DNA of 64,000 bases from Crocinitomicaceae bacterium (GTDB lineage: Bacteria > Bacteroidota > Bacteroidia > Flavobacteriales_D > Crocinitomicaceae). Each line of letters opens with the position of its first letter. Within the stretch, counting starts at the first letter, position 1. Shown in pieces: positions 35,018-44,296 of the stretch. The stretch is taken from contig JAHEIL010000001.1 in the NCBI GenBank assembly GCA_024639405.1, forward strand, positions 62,001 through 126,000, in the 5' to 3' direction. The position numbers and the translations under genes were made by a program. Below the pieces are notes generated by a model that was given only the letters and a program-made list of their open reading frames with translations, did no database searches and was not told where the DNA came from.

Positions 35018-37294
35018 ATGTTTCAAATTAGAAGTTTACTTTTTACAATAATACTACCAATTGTTAGTTTTTCACAAGTAAATGATGGTTTAACGCCAAC
35101 TGAACGTGCCTATTTGTTTCACATTGTTAAAAAAAGTCCTATTCTGGATCATTCAATTGGAAGATTAATCGAATATACCGGCCCAATCATTAAATTTAAC
35201 AACAATGAACTGAATTACGATTCCTTAGAATTGCTGATCATTAATCAACCAGCTTATTTAATCATTCGAAAAGATGAAATTGCGAAGTCACCAAAAGGTG
35301 TGCTTAATGAAGCTGCTAACAAAATGGCTATTTGGGAACTTAATAAACTATTGTTATCTTTTACAAGCTCTAAAATTGAAGTAGAAAACTTAAAGGACTT
35401 AGAAAAATTTGAAGAACTATTGATTGCCTATTTCCCTCCAAATGCGTTAAAAGAGAAAAATAATGCGCCATTTATTCAACCCAAATTAAAACAACTTTTA
35501 AACCCTAGCTTGACATTAGATGAAAAAGTTGCACTCGTACAATCTATGCATTTCTTGGATTTTGAAGATGGTTTTATGGTATTAACCGCTATCAACAAAG
35601 CTATTAATCAATTTGTTGAAAATAGAAGTTATGAAATTTATAAAGCATTAGGTGGACAAGCAGAAGTATACAAAAATGTTCTTGTTGCTGCTGGCGATGG
35701 CAGTTCAACATCTGGTGTTTTAGACGAACGTGAAAAAGACGAAAAAGGAAGATGGAACAAAGGTCTACCAAAAGCAGTTGGACTATTCCCATATCAACTT
35801 GTAAAAAGCACGGATGCTTCAAAAAAACAAAAAATAAGTTCTCAACTTTTCGCAACAACTGATTTTACTACTGTTGGTGATAACAGGTCAACAAATTTAC
35901 ATTTTGATGTTTGGGGCTATAATTCAAAAAAGCAAACGACAGTAGTCATTGAGAAAAACGGCTTGAATTACCATTTATTTGGTTCTGGTGAAACACGCTT
36001 CTTATCTCCAGATTCTACTTTTTCATCTGGAGAAACATTTCAAAAGACGATTGCTGATTTAGAAAAAAACAAAATTGGTCAACTGAACGAAGTAATCTAC
36101 GGGAAAAAAGGGTTTGATTATTGGATTGAATACCAAACAAAAAAGAAAAATGCGGTTGAACTGAAAATAAAAGAAAATGAACACACGTATTCTGATTTAC
36201 ATTCACAACCAATTTTAACCAACGAAAAACGTTCTAAAAAGTCAAATCCATCCAGCTATAAAAATGGAAAAGGATCAACCGACTACCAGCCTTCTACCCG
36301 TTCAAGAAAAGAGAAAAAGAAAAGTCAAAATGAAATAGTTCGATTGTATAACACCTATGAAAATTATAAAAGAAAAATTGCACAGCTAGAAAAGGATAAA
36401 CAAACAGCTCTTGATTTAAAAGAGAATTATCAAAATACTTTAGGAGTTTACAAACGGAATATGGGTTATAAATGGGCGAAATTTGAAGAGAAAGATGGCT
36501 TGTATCTATTTGAAGATTCCTCTACGTTTGATTTATTTACACAAGAATTTGTTTTTCCACCAAAAAAAGAAAAAGAAGGTTTTGAAATTAGGTTAATCTC
36601 CATTCCGAATCATTCTTTATCCAAAGAAGCAGATGAAGTGATGATGCATGTTAGTTTAATTGATGCAAAACCTCATTATTCTTCAAAAATTCAATTACAA
36701 TTAAATGATGTCTTCGAATCGGATAAATTTAATTTAAATAGATCTTTATTGCATTCCTCAGATAGCCTTGCCTTGTTGCAAATTTTTGAAGGTTTAAAAA
36801 ATAAAAAAATCCCTTTTAAAATATCAGTAAATGGTCAAGGAGAAGGAATTTGGAATGGCATTCAAACCATCAAAAATAAGGAACCTTTGAAATTAACAAG
36901 TTATCCAGGACTAACAGCAGAAGAAAGAGGTAAAGCAAAACTGGATACTAGTTTTGTGCGCTTAAGAACGACTGAAATGTTTATCAATTTAGACCGGGAA
37001 TTAAATCTAGAAATCAACTCTTTTACTGATCCTGTAAATTCAAATTTGAGCATAACCAATCCAGTTTTGATTGAGTTGATGAATGAAAACAACTGGACTA
37101 AAAACGAGGTATTAAGTGCGTTAAGGTCTTTAGCAATCTTTAATAAATTAAAAGAAGAAATCAATTATTACGCAGGATTGTATTTAAAAAGAGAAGATGC
37201 AAAATTGGTAATTGATCGCTTTAACAGAGAATGTTTAAAAACGAAGATTTGGATTGGTGCAACAGCAATTAAACAAAATGATCTTCATCTTTAA
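35018..37294 (+). CDS. Large secreted protein of unknown function
   Basis: A 758-residue protein with a signal peptide (MFQIRSLLFTIILPIVSFSQ). I recognise no catalytic domain. The N-terminal part (about residues 30-220) is helical. Around residues 225-380 it is beta-rich, with an ELNEVIYGKKGFDYWIEYQ segment. A strongly basic low-complexity stretch (about 405-445) precedes a coiled coil (YNTYENYKRKIAQLEKDKQ). The C-terminal third is mixed. There is no lipobox or sorting domain, so it is probably periplasmic. The stop overlaps the convergent RecD-like helicase gene by four bases. Confidence 0.72.
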   Translation: MFQIRSLLFTIILPIVSFSQVNDGLTPTERAYLFHIVKKSPILDHSIGRLIEYTGPIIKFNNNELNYDSLELLIINQPAYLIIRKDEIAKSPKGVLNEAANKMAIWELNKLLLSFTSSKIEVENLKDLEKFEELLIAYFPPNALKEKNNAPFIQPKLKQLLNPSLTLDEKVALVQSMHFLDFEDGFMVLTAINKAINQFVENRSYEIYKALGGQAEVYKNVLVAAGDGSSTSGVLDEREKDEKGRWNKGLPKAVGLFPYQLVKSTDASKKQKISSQLFATTDFTTVGDNRSTNLHFDVWGYNSKKQTTVVIEKNGLNYHLFGSGETRFLSPDSTFSSGETFQKTIADLEKNKIGQLNEVIYGKKGFDYWIEYQTKKKNAVELKIKENEHTYSDLHSQPILTNEKRSKKSNPSSYKNGKGSTDYQPSTRSRKEKKKSQNEIVRLYNTYENYKRKIAQLEKDKQTALDLKENYQNTLGVYKRNMGYKWAKFEEKDGLYLFEDSSTFDLFTQEFVFPPKKEKEGFEIRLISIPNHSLSKEADEVMMHVSLIDAKPHYSSKIQLQLNDVFESDKFNLNRSLLHSSDSLALLQIFEGLKNKKIPFKISVNGQGEGIWNGIQTIKNKEPLKLTSYPGLTAEERGKAKLDTSFVRLRTTEMFINLDRELNLEINSFTDPVNSNLSITNPVLIELMNENNWTKNEVLSALRSLAIFNKLKEEINYYAGLYLKREDAKLVIDRFNRECLKTKIWIGATAIKQNDLHL

Positions 37295-38736
37295 ATAAAA
37301 TTATCATCTGGAAAATTTATTAAATAGACTTTTTCAGTTGCACGAGTTATAGCAGTGTATAGCCAACGATTGTATTCTAAATCATTTAATTCTGGGTCGA
37401 TGTAGCCTTGATCAATGAAAATAGTTGACCATTGTCCGCCTTGTGATTTATGACACGTAACAGCATATGCATACTTCACTTGTAACGCATTGAAATAGGG
37501 GTTTTTGAGAATTAAATTATATCGTTTTTGTTGATTCCGTTCGTCTAGATGATCAGCTTCAATAGCGAAAAACAATTCTTTTAGTCGAGCTCTACTAATT
37601 GAAGGCGCTTCCACTTGTAACGATTCTGAAAAAACCAATACTTCCATTTCAGGTATTTCGTCGTAATCGATAAACTTCACAATCAAGCGAAGGAATTCAA
37701 ATCCGTATTGTTCTTCAATTTTTTTAACTCGTATTACTTTTAAAGATTCACCATTTGCAATGAAACCCATTTTCGAGGATTCATCAATCCAATAGTAATT
37801 GTTTTTTACAACCATTAAACAATCACCTGCACAAACGGCTTCTTCAAACCATAAAATCCTAGCTCTGATTTGATTGTTGTATGCATTTGCACGTTTATTT
37901 GATCGAGTTATGACAAGCGTCTCTTCAACTCCATTTTGAGACAAAGCAGCATCTAATTCATCCTGGAATTCTTCTCCAGGCAATTGAATGAAATCCGAAA
38001 ATCCTTTGGTATGAAATTTAAACTCTTTACCTGTTATTCCTCTCAGAAGTGTTGCGTTTTTCAAGATTCCTGAGGCTTCATCTTGACGTAGCACTTCCGT
38101 TAATGAAAAAGTTGAAATTCCCACTAACGGAAAATTATTTTTCAAGTATTCTATTGATAAAGCTGGAGAAAAATCAGAACCTACAGGTGGTAGCTGACCT
38201 TCATCTCCTAATAATATTAAACGACAATTAATTCCTGAAAAAACATATTCTATTAAATCTTTCAATAAATTTCTAGCAGAGAAAGCTGTATCATTCTGAA
38301 GTGATGTATTGCCGTATGCAGGATCACCAATTATCATCGATGCTTCGTCTACAATGAATACTGTATTAGTATGTAAATTTTTAGCAAGAGTCATTTTGGA
38401 GAATTCATCCACCTTTGAATCGCGCCAATAAATTTGCTTATGAATTGTAAGTGCTTCTTTTTTTGATTTTTGACTAAAAACTTTTGCAGCTCTTCCTGTC
38501 GGAGCCAATAATTTTGTTTTCACTTTAAAATGTGAAAGGGTTTTCACAAAAGCTCCTAAAACAGATGTTTTTCCAGTACCAGCATACCCTTTCAAAATAA
38601 ATAATTGTTGCGGTTCTTTTAATTTTAAAAACGCTTCTAATTGCGTCACTAATTCGTTTTGATCATGGGTCAGGTTATGTTCAAAAAACTGAATAAATGT
38701 TGCTTTAAAAATTGAAGGAGGCAGCTCGTTTTCCAT
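37291..38736 (-). CDS. RecD-like ATP-dependent DNA helicase
   Basis: A superfamily 1 helicase of about 481 residues. Motif I is LKGYAGTGKTSVLGAF, motif II FIVDEASMI, and motif III LILLGDEGQLPPVGSDFSP. The C-terminal UvrD_C_2-type segment is VTCHKSQGGQWSTIFID, followed by WLYTAITRATEKVYLI. It is not part of a RecBCD complex; RecD2-like or Pif1-like repair roles are possible. I start at the ATG at 38736, which gives a normal N-terminus. The longer frame to 38781 would run into the upstream terminator. Confidence 0.9.
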   Translation of the reverse strand: MENELPPSIFKATFIQFFEHNLTHDQNELVTQLEAFLKLKEPQQLFILKGYAGTGKTSVLGAFVKTLSHFKVKTKLLAPTGRAAKVFSQKSKKEALTIHKQIYWRDSKVDEFSKMTLAKNLHTNTVFIVDEASMIIGDPAYGNTSLQNDTAFSARNLLKDLIEYVFSGINCRLILLGDEGQLPPVGSDFSPALSIEYLKNNFPLVGISTFSLTEVLRQDEASGILKNATLLRGITGKEFKFHTKGFSDFIQLPGEEFQDELDAALSQNGVEETLVITRSNKRANAYNNQIRARILWFEEAVCAGDCLMVVKNNYYWIDESSKMGFIANGESLKVIRVKKIEEQYGFEFLRLIVKFIDYDEIPEMEVLVFSESLQVEAPSISRARLKELFFAIEADHLDERNQQKRYNLILKNPYFNALQVKYAYAVTCHKSQGGQWSTIFIDQGYIDPELNDLEYNRWLYTAITRATEKVYLINFPDDNFI

Positions 38737-38780
38737 TGATTTAAAGTTAATCAAAAAATAGAACTCAGCGTTATTAAACA

Positions 38781-38808
38781 AAAAAAAAGCCTCTATAAAA
38801 GAGGCTTT
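38781..38808 (-). terminator. Rho-independent terminator after the 38812-40128 gene
   Basis: AAAGCCTCT (38786-38794) pairs with AGAGGCTTT (38800-38808). On the minus strand the stem is followed by a run of eight T (complement of 38788-38781). Confidence 0.85.
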
Positions 38809-38811
38809 ATA

Positions 38812-40128
38812 TTAATTCTTGATCAATTTTCTTGTTTCTAACGAAACGGGAGTTTTTATTTGGAGGAAGTAAATTCCTGATTTTAATTGATTTGTAAATA
38901 TCGTTATATCATTCCCTATCATGTTTTCAGATTGAACAACTTCACCATTTAATGAGTAGATAGAAATTGATGCTTCATTCATATCAGAATGAATGGAAAT
39001 TTCAGTTGAAAATGGATTAGGAAAGACATTAAATTTTGAAGCAGATGGTGATTCAATCTCAGCTAAATCATTTGAAAAATAAACATTGTCTATATAAGCT
39101 ACTGAAGTACCTCCTGTTAGAGATGAAAAAATCAATTGTGCAACATGATTTTTTGTTGTTAACCCAGTGAAATCACTCAATAATAAAGTGTATGAATTCC
39201 ATGAATCAAGTGTTGGTGATAAGGTTAATTCGTGCTCAACATCGTCACCGCCAGCATAAATACCATTTGCTCCGAAATCAACTAATTTCACTTTAAATGT
39301 AGTACTATTTGGTGTCCACAAATCAACATGTAATTTATACATTGTTGCAAGATCTAATATATTTGCTCCCGTTGCTTCAATTCCAACGAAATTTAAACTA
39401 GTATATTTTTTTGTTGCATTTCCAGCAATTTGAATTTCATTTACAAAACCTTGTGACCAAGCAGCTTGCCATGTATCTACAGGAACGTTTGTATAGGTAT
39501 TGCTAAACATTGAAATAACATTTGCTGCAGGAACAGTAGGATTTGGCGCTGCAACCATCGGTTCATTTAAACCTGCACCAACTTGTCCAAATCGAATGTT
39601 GTCAAAGTAACAAACATTCGTTGTAGATCGAGGTTGAAAATCAGGGAAAACAATGATTTGATCAATGTTTGTAGAGGAAGCAGCTCCAACATAACTTGTA
39701 AAATTAAACGTAAGTTCTTCCCATTGATTAATTAAAGTATTTGCTACTTTTAATTCTCCTAATGAAGCTCCGCTTGCTGTTGCAAATTTAATCCCAACAT
39801 CACTAATTACAGATTTATATACTAAGATTTTAACTTGACAATTCGATGCATTTAACGTAAATGTGCCAATATCTGAACCATGAACCGATTCACAACCTGC
39901 CCAAGGCTGACCTGTTTGAAGTGCAGTAAACTTTGCGACCTTTGCTGAAGAATTCATTCCACTTGATGCTGGGTTTGGAACAATTTCTAATGTAGTTTGC
40001 GAATCGTTTTCAAAAACAGTCCAAGTCCAATTCGCACCTTGTTCAGTTGGTTCAAAAGTAATTGGAGCATTTTGTGAAAAGGTTGTGTTTAAAGCGAATA
40101 CACCAATAAATAATAAGTTAAGTTTCAT
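38812..40128 (-). CDS. T9SS-secreted protein with two carbohydrate-binding-like modules
   Basis: A 438-residue protein: signal peptide (to TTFSQ), a first beta-sandwich (about residues 20-180, starting ITFEPTEQGANW and ending VCYFDNIRFG), a second one (about 195-350, ending TSVAYIDNVYFSN), and a T9SS type A sorting domain (about 365-438, starting FNVFPNPFSTEIS). The two modules have the YxDNxxF ending of carbohydrate-binding jelly rolls seen next to GH16-type glycosidases. No catalytic domain is present. It is probably a surface glycan-binding or adhesin-like protein. Monocistronic, with its own terminator. Confidence 0.85.
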   Translation of the reverse strand: MKLNLLFIGVFALNTTFSQNAPITFEPTEQGANWTWTVFENDSQTTLEIVPNPASSGMNSSAKVAKFTALQTGQPWAGCESVHGSDIGTFTLNASNCQVKILVYKSVISDVGIKFATASGASLGELKVANTLINQWEELTFNFTSYVGAASSTNIDQIIVFPDFQPRSTTNVCYFDNIRFGQVGAGLNEPMVAAPNPTVPAANVISMFSNTYTNVPVDTWQAAWSQGFVNEIQIAGNATKKYTSLNFVGIEATGANILDLATMYKLHVDLWTPNSTTFKVKLVDFGANGIYAGGDDVEHELTLSPTLDSWNSYTLLLSDFTGLTTKNHVAQLIFSSLTGGTSVAYIDNVYFSNDLAEIESPSASKFNVFPNPFSTEISIHSDMNEASISIYSLNGEVVQSENMIGNDITIFTNQLKSGIYFLQIKTPVSLETRKLIKN

Positions 40129-40245
40129 AGATTACTTTTTAGATTTAAGTAAATATACACTTTACAAATCACTTATTGTATTTTTTACTAAAAGATTTAC
40201 ATTTATAATAAATATCGAAAAAAGTAGTAAACTATTTAAAATGAC

Positions 40246-40253
40246 TAAATTTG
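40246..40253 (+). promoter_or_regulatory. -7 box of the 40264 gene
   Basis: TAAATTTG matches TAnnTTTG, ten bases before the ATG at 40264. The transcript would have a leader of only a few bases. Confidence 0.5.
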
Positions 40254-40263
40254 AAAAAAAAAC

Positions 40264-41523
40264 ATGAAAATGAGAAAAATAAGCACTTTAATTATTGCTC
40301 TAATTGTGGTTGGTTCTTCAATTGCGCAACGAATCAAAACAGATGATATCGAGTATCGATACATTAAGTTACCTACTAATCCAATTGCTTCATCAATTAA
40401 AAACTACCAATCTTCTATTTTTGCTTCATACGAGGCTGAAAATGCAAATTTGATGGCAAAATATGAACAAGAAAAACAATTAGCTGAGCAAGAATACCAA
40501 CAAGCTATGGCCGAATACCCTGCAAAAGTTAAAGCGGCGGAAGACAAATACGCGCAAGAAATGGCTGCGTGGAAAGAAAAATCAATGGCTGAGAAAATTT
40601 TAGAGAAACAGTTATTGAATGAAAACAATAAACCAGTCAAAAACATTCCTTATGCTCCATACAAAAGAAATGTATCAATGCCTAAATTAAAAGGAACGTA
40701 TGATTACGCAGCATTAGCGAGTACATACATTAAGTTAGATGGTTTTGAAAACAACCAAGACAATGCAGTTAAAATTATTGTTACTTTGAATGGATATGAA
40801 TACACTACACCTCGTCAAGTTACTGAGCAAAAAAGTGTGGTTTCTTCTTCAAATGGTTCAACTACAACTTCTCAAGTTAATTATTACCATGTTGAATTTA
40901 CATACCGTCACACCATGTCTGTAAAAGCAATTGGAGCAGATGGGAAAGAATTGTTTTATTTAACTCCACAAGAATTAAATTCATACAAAACATATAAATC
41001 TGCTGAATCTAAAACTTCAGTTAGTTATAATGAAGAGGCTTTAGCTAAAACTTATGAAGAGAAAATTTTACAAGAAAATTTAACATTCATTTCTAACTTA
41101 GTAAATGATCGCATTGGTTTCAAAAGAGAACCAAGAAAAACAGGTATTGATTACATCAAATCAAAAGATGAAACATATGCTGATTTATTAATGGCTTACA
41201 ATGAAGCATCAAGTGGATTAAACGCCTTAGCGGATGATGAAGAAGGTGCTAAAACAAAATTAAATCATGCGATTGAAATTTGGAATACAGCATTGCAAGA
41301 ATCCGACATTACAAATCGTAAAGCTAGAATTGATAAAGATGTAACTATTTCAATCTATTTCAATTTATTAGAAGCATATTTTGCCACACGAAATATTGAA
41401 GGATTTGACAAAATAATGGGGAATCTAAACACAATGTCTATTTCTAATAGTGAAAGAAGAAAAAAAGAACAATATGACTTGTTGTTTATTGACTTGAAAA
41501 AAAGAATGCAAGCAAATAAATAA
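40264..41523 (+). CDS. Secreted coiled-coil protein of unknown function
   Basis: A 419-residue protein with a signal peptide (ending GSSIAQ). Residues about 45-110 are a strongly charged Ala/Glu/Lys/Gln-rich coiled coil (with YEQEKQLAEQEYQQAMAEY). A beta domain (about 140-240) contains a Ser/Thr/Asn-rich loop. The C-terminal part (about 250-419) is helical, with TPR-like repeats suggested by ADLLMAYNEASSGLNALADDE and the following IWNTALQESD. No lipobox or sorting domain is visible. A periplasmic scaffold is possible; I cannot assign a family. Confidence 0.72.
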   Translation: MKMRKISTLIIALIVVGSSIAQRIKTDDIEYRYIKLPTNPIASSIKNYQSSIFASYEAENANLMAKYEQEKQLAEQEYQQAMAEYPAKVKAAEDKYAQEMAAWKEKSMAEKILEKQLLNENNKPVKNIPYAPYKRNVSMPKLKGTYDYAALASTYIKLDGFENNQDNAVKIIVTLNGYEYTTPRQVTEQKSVVSSSNGSTTTSQVNYYHVEFTYRHTMSVKAIGADGKELFYLTPQELNSYKTYKSAESKTSVSYNEEALAKTYEEKILQENLTFISNLVNDRIGFKREPRKTGIDYIKSKDETYADLLMAYNEASSGLNALADDEEGAKTKLNHAIEIWNTALQESDITNRKARIDKDVTISIYFNLLEAYFATRNIEGFDKIMGNLNTMSISNSERRKKEQYDLLFIDLKKRMQANK

Positions 41524-41540
41524 TAAATTAATAATTGTAA

Positions 41541-41574
41541 AAAAAGCCGTAAGATGAAACTTACGGCTTTTTTT
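41541..41574. terminator. Bidirectional terminator between convergent genes
   Basis: AAAAAGCCGTAAG (41541-41553) pairs with CTTACGGCTTTTT (41560-41572), loop ATGAAA. It serves the plus-strand secreted protein gene and the minus-strand LapA-like gene. Confidence 0.92.
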
Positions 41575-41584
41575 ATTTGAAAAA

Positions 41585-41854
41585 TTAAGTATTCTCTATA
41601 TCGTCGAGATGATCTTGTTCTCTGTCTTTTTTACGTTGGCGTTGAAAGTGCAATAAATTAGCAAACGCTATTCCAATAATAAATGCAAAGAATAAAACGA
41701 TCGTTAATGGCAATTTCATTTTAGTGAAGATCAAATGAACTTCCAATGAATTCCAATTCAATGTAGAGAAAATCACTCCAAAGATCAATCCAATTAAACT
41801 AAAAATAAATTTTACTTTATTCCAAAAATTCAAGGTATTCCAAAAATCTATCAT
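41585..41854 (-). CDS. LapA-like small membrane protein
   Basis: An 89-residue protein with two transmembrane helices (about residues 15-34 and 48-68) and a short charged C-terminal tail (QRQRKKDREQDHLDD). This is the layout of the LapA/DUF1049 family: FIFSLIGLIFGVIFSTLNWNSLEVHLIFTKMKLPLTIVLFFAFIIGIAF. In E. coli LapA works with LapB in controlling LPS assembly, but no lapB is next to it here and the role should not be assumed. The -7 box is TAATTTCG on the minus strand. Confidence 0.75.
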   Translation of the reverse strand: MIDFWNTLNFWNKVKFIFSLIGLIFGVIFSTLNWNSLEVHLIFTKMKLPLTIVLFFAFIIGIAFANLLHFQRQRKKDREQDHLDDIENT

Positions 41855-41911
41855 AATTTGGTTTTTTTACGAAATTAATCAATTCTTTATTAATAATTGA
41901 ATTTATGTCGA

Positions 41912-41942
41912 TTTGTCTAAAATTGAAAAAGTACTATCTTTG
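41912..41942 (+). promoter_or_regulatory. Promoter of efp
   Basis: TTTG at 41912-41915 and -7 box TATCTTTG at 41935-41942, spaced 19 bases. This is a textbook Bacteroidota promoter. Confidence 0.8.
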
Positions 41943-41964
41943 CAGCGAATAAAAAAAATTGATA

Positions 41965-42531
41965 ATGGCAACTACAGCAGATATAAAAAATGGATTGTGT
42001 ATTAAACACAATGAAAAACTATTTCAAATCATTGAATTCCAACATGTGAAACCTGGTAAAGGCCCAGCATTTGTTAGAACAAAAATGAGACAAATTGAAA
42101 GTGGTAAAGTAATAGACAATACTTTTTCTGCAGGTCATAAAATCGATATCGTACGAATAGAAAACAGAGATTACCAATACTTATACCAAGAAGGAACTGA
42201 CTTTATCTTCATGAACAATGAAACTTTTGAGCAAGTGAATATCCCTGGTAAAATGATTGAAAAACCTTTGTTCTTACAAGAAGGTATGATGTGTAACATC
42301 TTATTCCATGCTGAAGAAGAAATGCCATTAGTTGTCGATTTACCGATGTACATCATTTCTGAAGTTACGTATACAGAACCTGGTGTGAAAGGAGATACTG
42401 CTACGAATTCTATGAAACCTGCAACCATTGCTACAGGTGCTGAAGTTAAAGTTCCTTTGTTTATAGACAATGGAGAAATCATTAAAATTGACACACGAAC
42501 TGGCGTTTACGTTGAACGTGTGAAAAAATAA
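41965..42531 (+). CDS. efp: Elongation factor P
   Basis: Rescues ribosomes stalled on polyproline. It is 188 residues long from the ATG at 41965 (MATTADIKNG); a TTG two codons earlier is unlikely. The three beta-barrel domains are complete. The tip loop has KPGKGPAFVRTK, with the conserved lysine (Lys32) that is modified in many bacteria. No modification enzyme gene (epmA, epmB, earP) lies in the window. It has a strong promoter and its own terminator, so it is monocistronic. Confidence 0.97.
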   Translation: MATTADIKNGLCIKHNEKLFQIIEFQHVKPGKGPAFVRTKMRQIESGKVIDNTFSAGHKIDIVRIENRDYQYLYQEGTDFIFMNNETFEQVNIPGKMIEKPLFLQEGMMCNILFHAEEEMPLVVDLPMYIISEVTYTEPGVKGDTATNSMKPATIATGAEVKVPLFIDNGEIIKIDTRTGVYVERVKK

Positions 42532-42549
42532 CAACAAAATACGATTTTG

Positions 42550-42578
42550 AAGGAGGATCATTGATTCTCCTTTTTTTT
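42550..42578 (+). terminator. Rho-independent terminator after efp
   Basis: A 10-base stem, AAGGAGGATC with GATTCTCCTT (one G-T pair), closes a 3-base ATT loop and runs into eight T. Confidence 0.9.
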
Positions 42579-42632
42579 GTTTTAGTGTGAACATTTTTTC
42601 TTTACATTCGTTTAAATAGAAAGATATCTAAG

Positions 42633-43088
42633 ATGAAAAAAGCGTTTGTAAATCCAATTGATCCTGATAAAATCACCGAAAATCCACATTCGCTTGAATA
42701 CGCTCACCATGCTGGAAGCGCTTTAATAAAGCCAGAAGATCAAGGTAAGATTAAAGGAAGAGCTTTATCAGCGATGGAGCACCAAACAGATATTCAACTA
42801 GATCAAATTTATGAGCAAATGCAATTATTAGCTGCTCAAGCCAAAAAATTACATGATCGTAAATTAATTTCTGAATTTATTTATTTAGCAGAAATTCGAT
42901 TCGAACCTTTAATTAACCATACATATCATTTGTATAAAAATGACAATGGTTCTTTTTCTTTATCATTAATCGCACCCAATCAATGGAATAATCCAAAAAA
43001 ACAGGATGAATTTCAAGCAACTGTAAAATTGTTAGCCGATCACACATGGGATATTTTAGATAAATCTGAATCTTTTGATTTAAAATAG
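42633..43088 (+). CDS. DUF2452 family protein
   Basis: A 151-residue soluble protein. The pattern NPHSLEYAHHAGSALIKPEDQGKIKGRALSAMEHQT and the later EFIYLAEIRFEPLINHTYHLY, then LSLIAPNQW, is the DUF2452 family, widespread in Flavobacteriia. Function unknown. The residues suggest a mostly helical fold with conserved His. The MFS gene follows after 44 bases with its own -7 box. Confidence 0.85.
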   Translation: MKKAFVNPIDPDKITENPHSLEYAHHAGSALIKPEDQGKIKGRALSAMEHQTDIQLDQIYEQMQLLAAQAKKLHDRKLISEFIYLAEIRFEPLINHTYHLYKNDNGSFSLSLIAPNQWNNPKKQDEFQATVKLLADHTWDILDKSESFDLK

Positions 43089-43120
43089 GTCATTCTCTTA
43101 ATTAAGAACTAAATACGCAC

Positions 43121-43128
43121 TATCTTTG
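43121..43128 (+). promoter_or_regulatory. -7 box of the MFS gene, four bases before the ATG
   Basis: TATCTTTG, then CGCC, then the ATG at 43133. The transcript is predicted to be leaderless or nearly so. Confidence 0.65.
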
Positions 43129-43132
43129 CGCC

Positions 43133-44296
43133 ATGTTTGGAGAAAACACTAAAAATTTTTGGATTTTATCTTGCGCCATGTTTTTGTTCATGACAAGTTT
43201 CAATTTAATCCTTCCAGAATTAAACACGTTTATTACAGAATTAGGTGGTGGAAATCAAAAAGGACTTATCATAACTTTATTTACGATTTCAGCTGCCATT
43301 TCACGCCCTTTTTCAGGGAAATTATCTGACACGATCGGACGTAAAAAAGTAATGATTATTGGAATTATCGTTTGCTTCATTGTATCGCTCCTCTACCCGC
43401 TATCATTTTCTATTTGGTTCTTTTTAATCCTACGTTTTTTGCATGGCTTTAGTGCAGGATTCCTTCCAACTGGCGCCACAGCATTGGTAACAGATATTTT
43501 ACCAAAAGAATCGAGAGGTCGTGGAATGGGAATTTGGGGAACCTTTATTTCATTAGGAATTGGTGTTGGTCAATCCATGGGAGATTGGTTATTTCGATTA
43601 TACGGAATGGATAACTTGTTTATTTTTGCAGCTATTATTTCGTTAGTTGCGGCGCTATTAATTGCTTATGTAAAAGAAACACTTGAGGTTCAACAAAAAT
43701 TCAAATTACATCATTTAAGCATTACAGTTCATGATGTTTTTGAGCCGAGTGTATTGCCCGCAGCTTTTGTTATGTTTTTAACAGCATCCTGTTCAGGTAT
43801 AATTTTTGTGTTAACACCGGACATTTCTGATTATTTAGGCATCAATAATAAGGGATGGTTTTTTGGGATATATGTTATTTCAACCATTGTAATTCGCTTG
43901 TTTACTTCATCTCTGTCCGATAAAATAGGTAGAAGAAAAACCTTACTAATTGGAGTTTTCCTCTTAATAGCAAGTATGTTTTTAATTGGTACAGCTCACA
44001 ATTTAACCGCCTATACAACTGCTGCAGTTCTATTTGGAGTTGCTACTGGAATTACAAGCCCAACATTGTTTGCTTGGACAGCAGATTTATCACACAAAGA
44101 TCGAAGAGGAGTTGGTTCAGGAACGATGTTTATTGCTTTGGAATTAGGAATTATGTTAGGTTCAATTTCCACGATTTTCACCTATAACAATCATTTTGAA
44201 ACAATTTATATTGGTTTCAGTTTTGGAATATTAATGGCAGTTTTAGCAGCGACTTATTTAATCTGGCATCTTTCAAAAAGAAAATCGCTTACTTGA
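43133..44296 (+). CDS. MFS transporter
   Basis: A 387-residue inner-membrane transporter with 12 predicted helices in two sixes. The MFS motif A is seen twice: GKLSDTIGRKKVMIIG after helix 2 and SSLSDKIGRRKTLLIG after helix 8. FLHGFSAGFLPTGATALVTDI is the helix 4 region. It resembles drug or metabolite efflux proton antiporters of the DHA1 type; no substrate can be assigned. The stop overlaps the convergent YhhQ gene by eight bases. Confidence 0.92.
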   Translation: MFGENTKNFWILSCAMFLFMTSFNLILPELNTFITELGGGNQKGLIITLFTISAAISRPFSGKLSDTIGRKKVMIIGIIVCFIVSLLYPLSFSIWFFLILRFLHGFSAGFLPTGATALVTDILPKESRGRGMGIWGTFISLGIGVGQSMGDWLFRLYGMDNLFIFAAIISLVAALLIAYVKETLEVQQKFKLHHLSITVHDVFEPSVLPAAFVMFLTASCSGIIFVLTPDISDYLGINNKGWFFGIYVISTIVIRLFTSSLSDKIGRRKTLLIGVFLLIASMFLIGTAHNLTAYTTAAVLFGVATGITSPTLFAWTADLSHKDRRGVGSGTMFIALELGIMLGSISTIFTYNNHFETIYIGFSFGILMAVLAATYLIWHLSKRKSLT

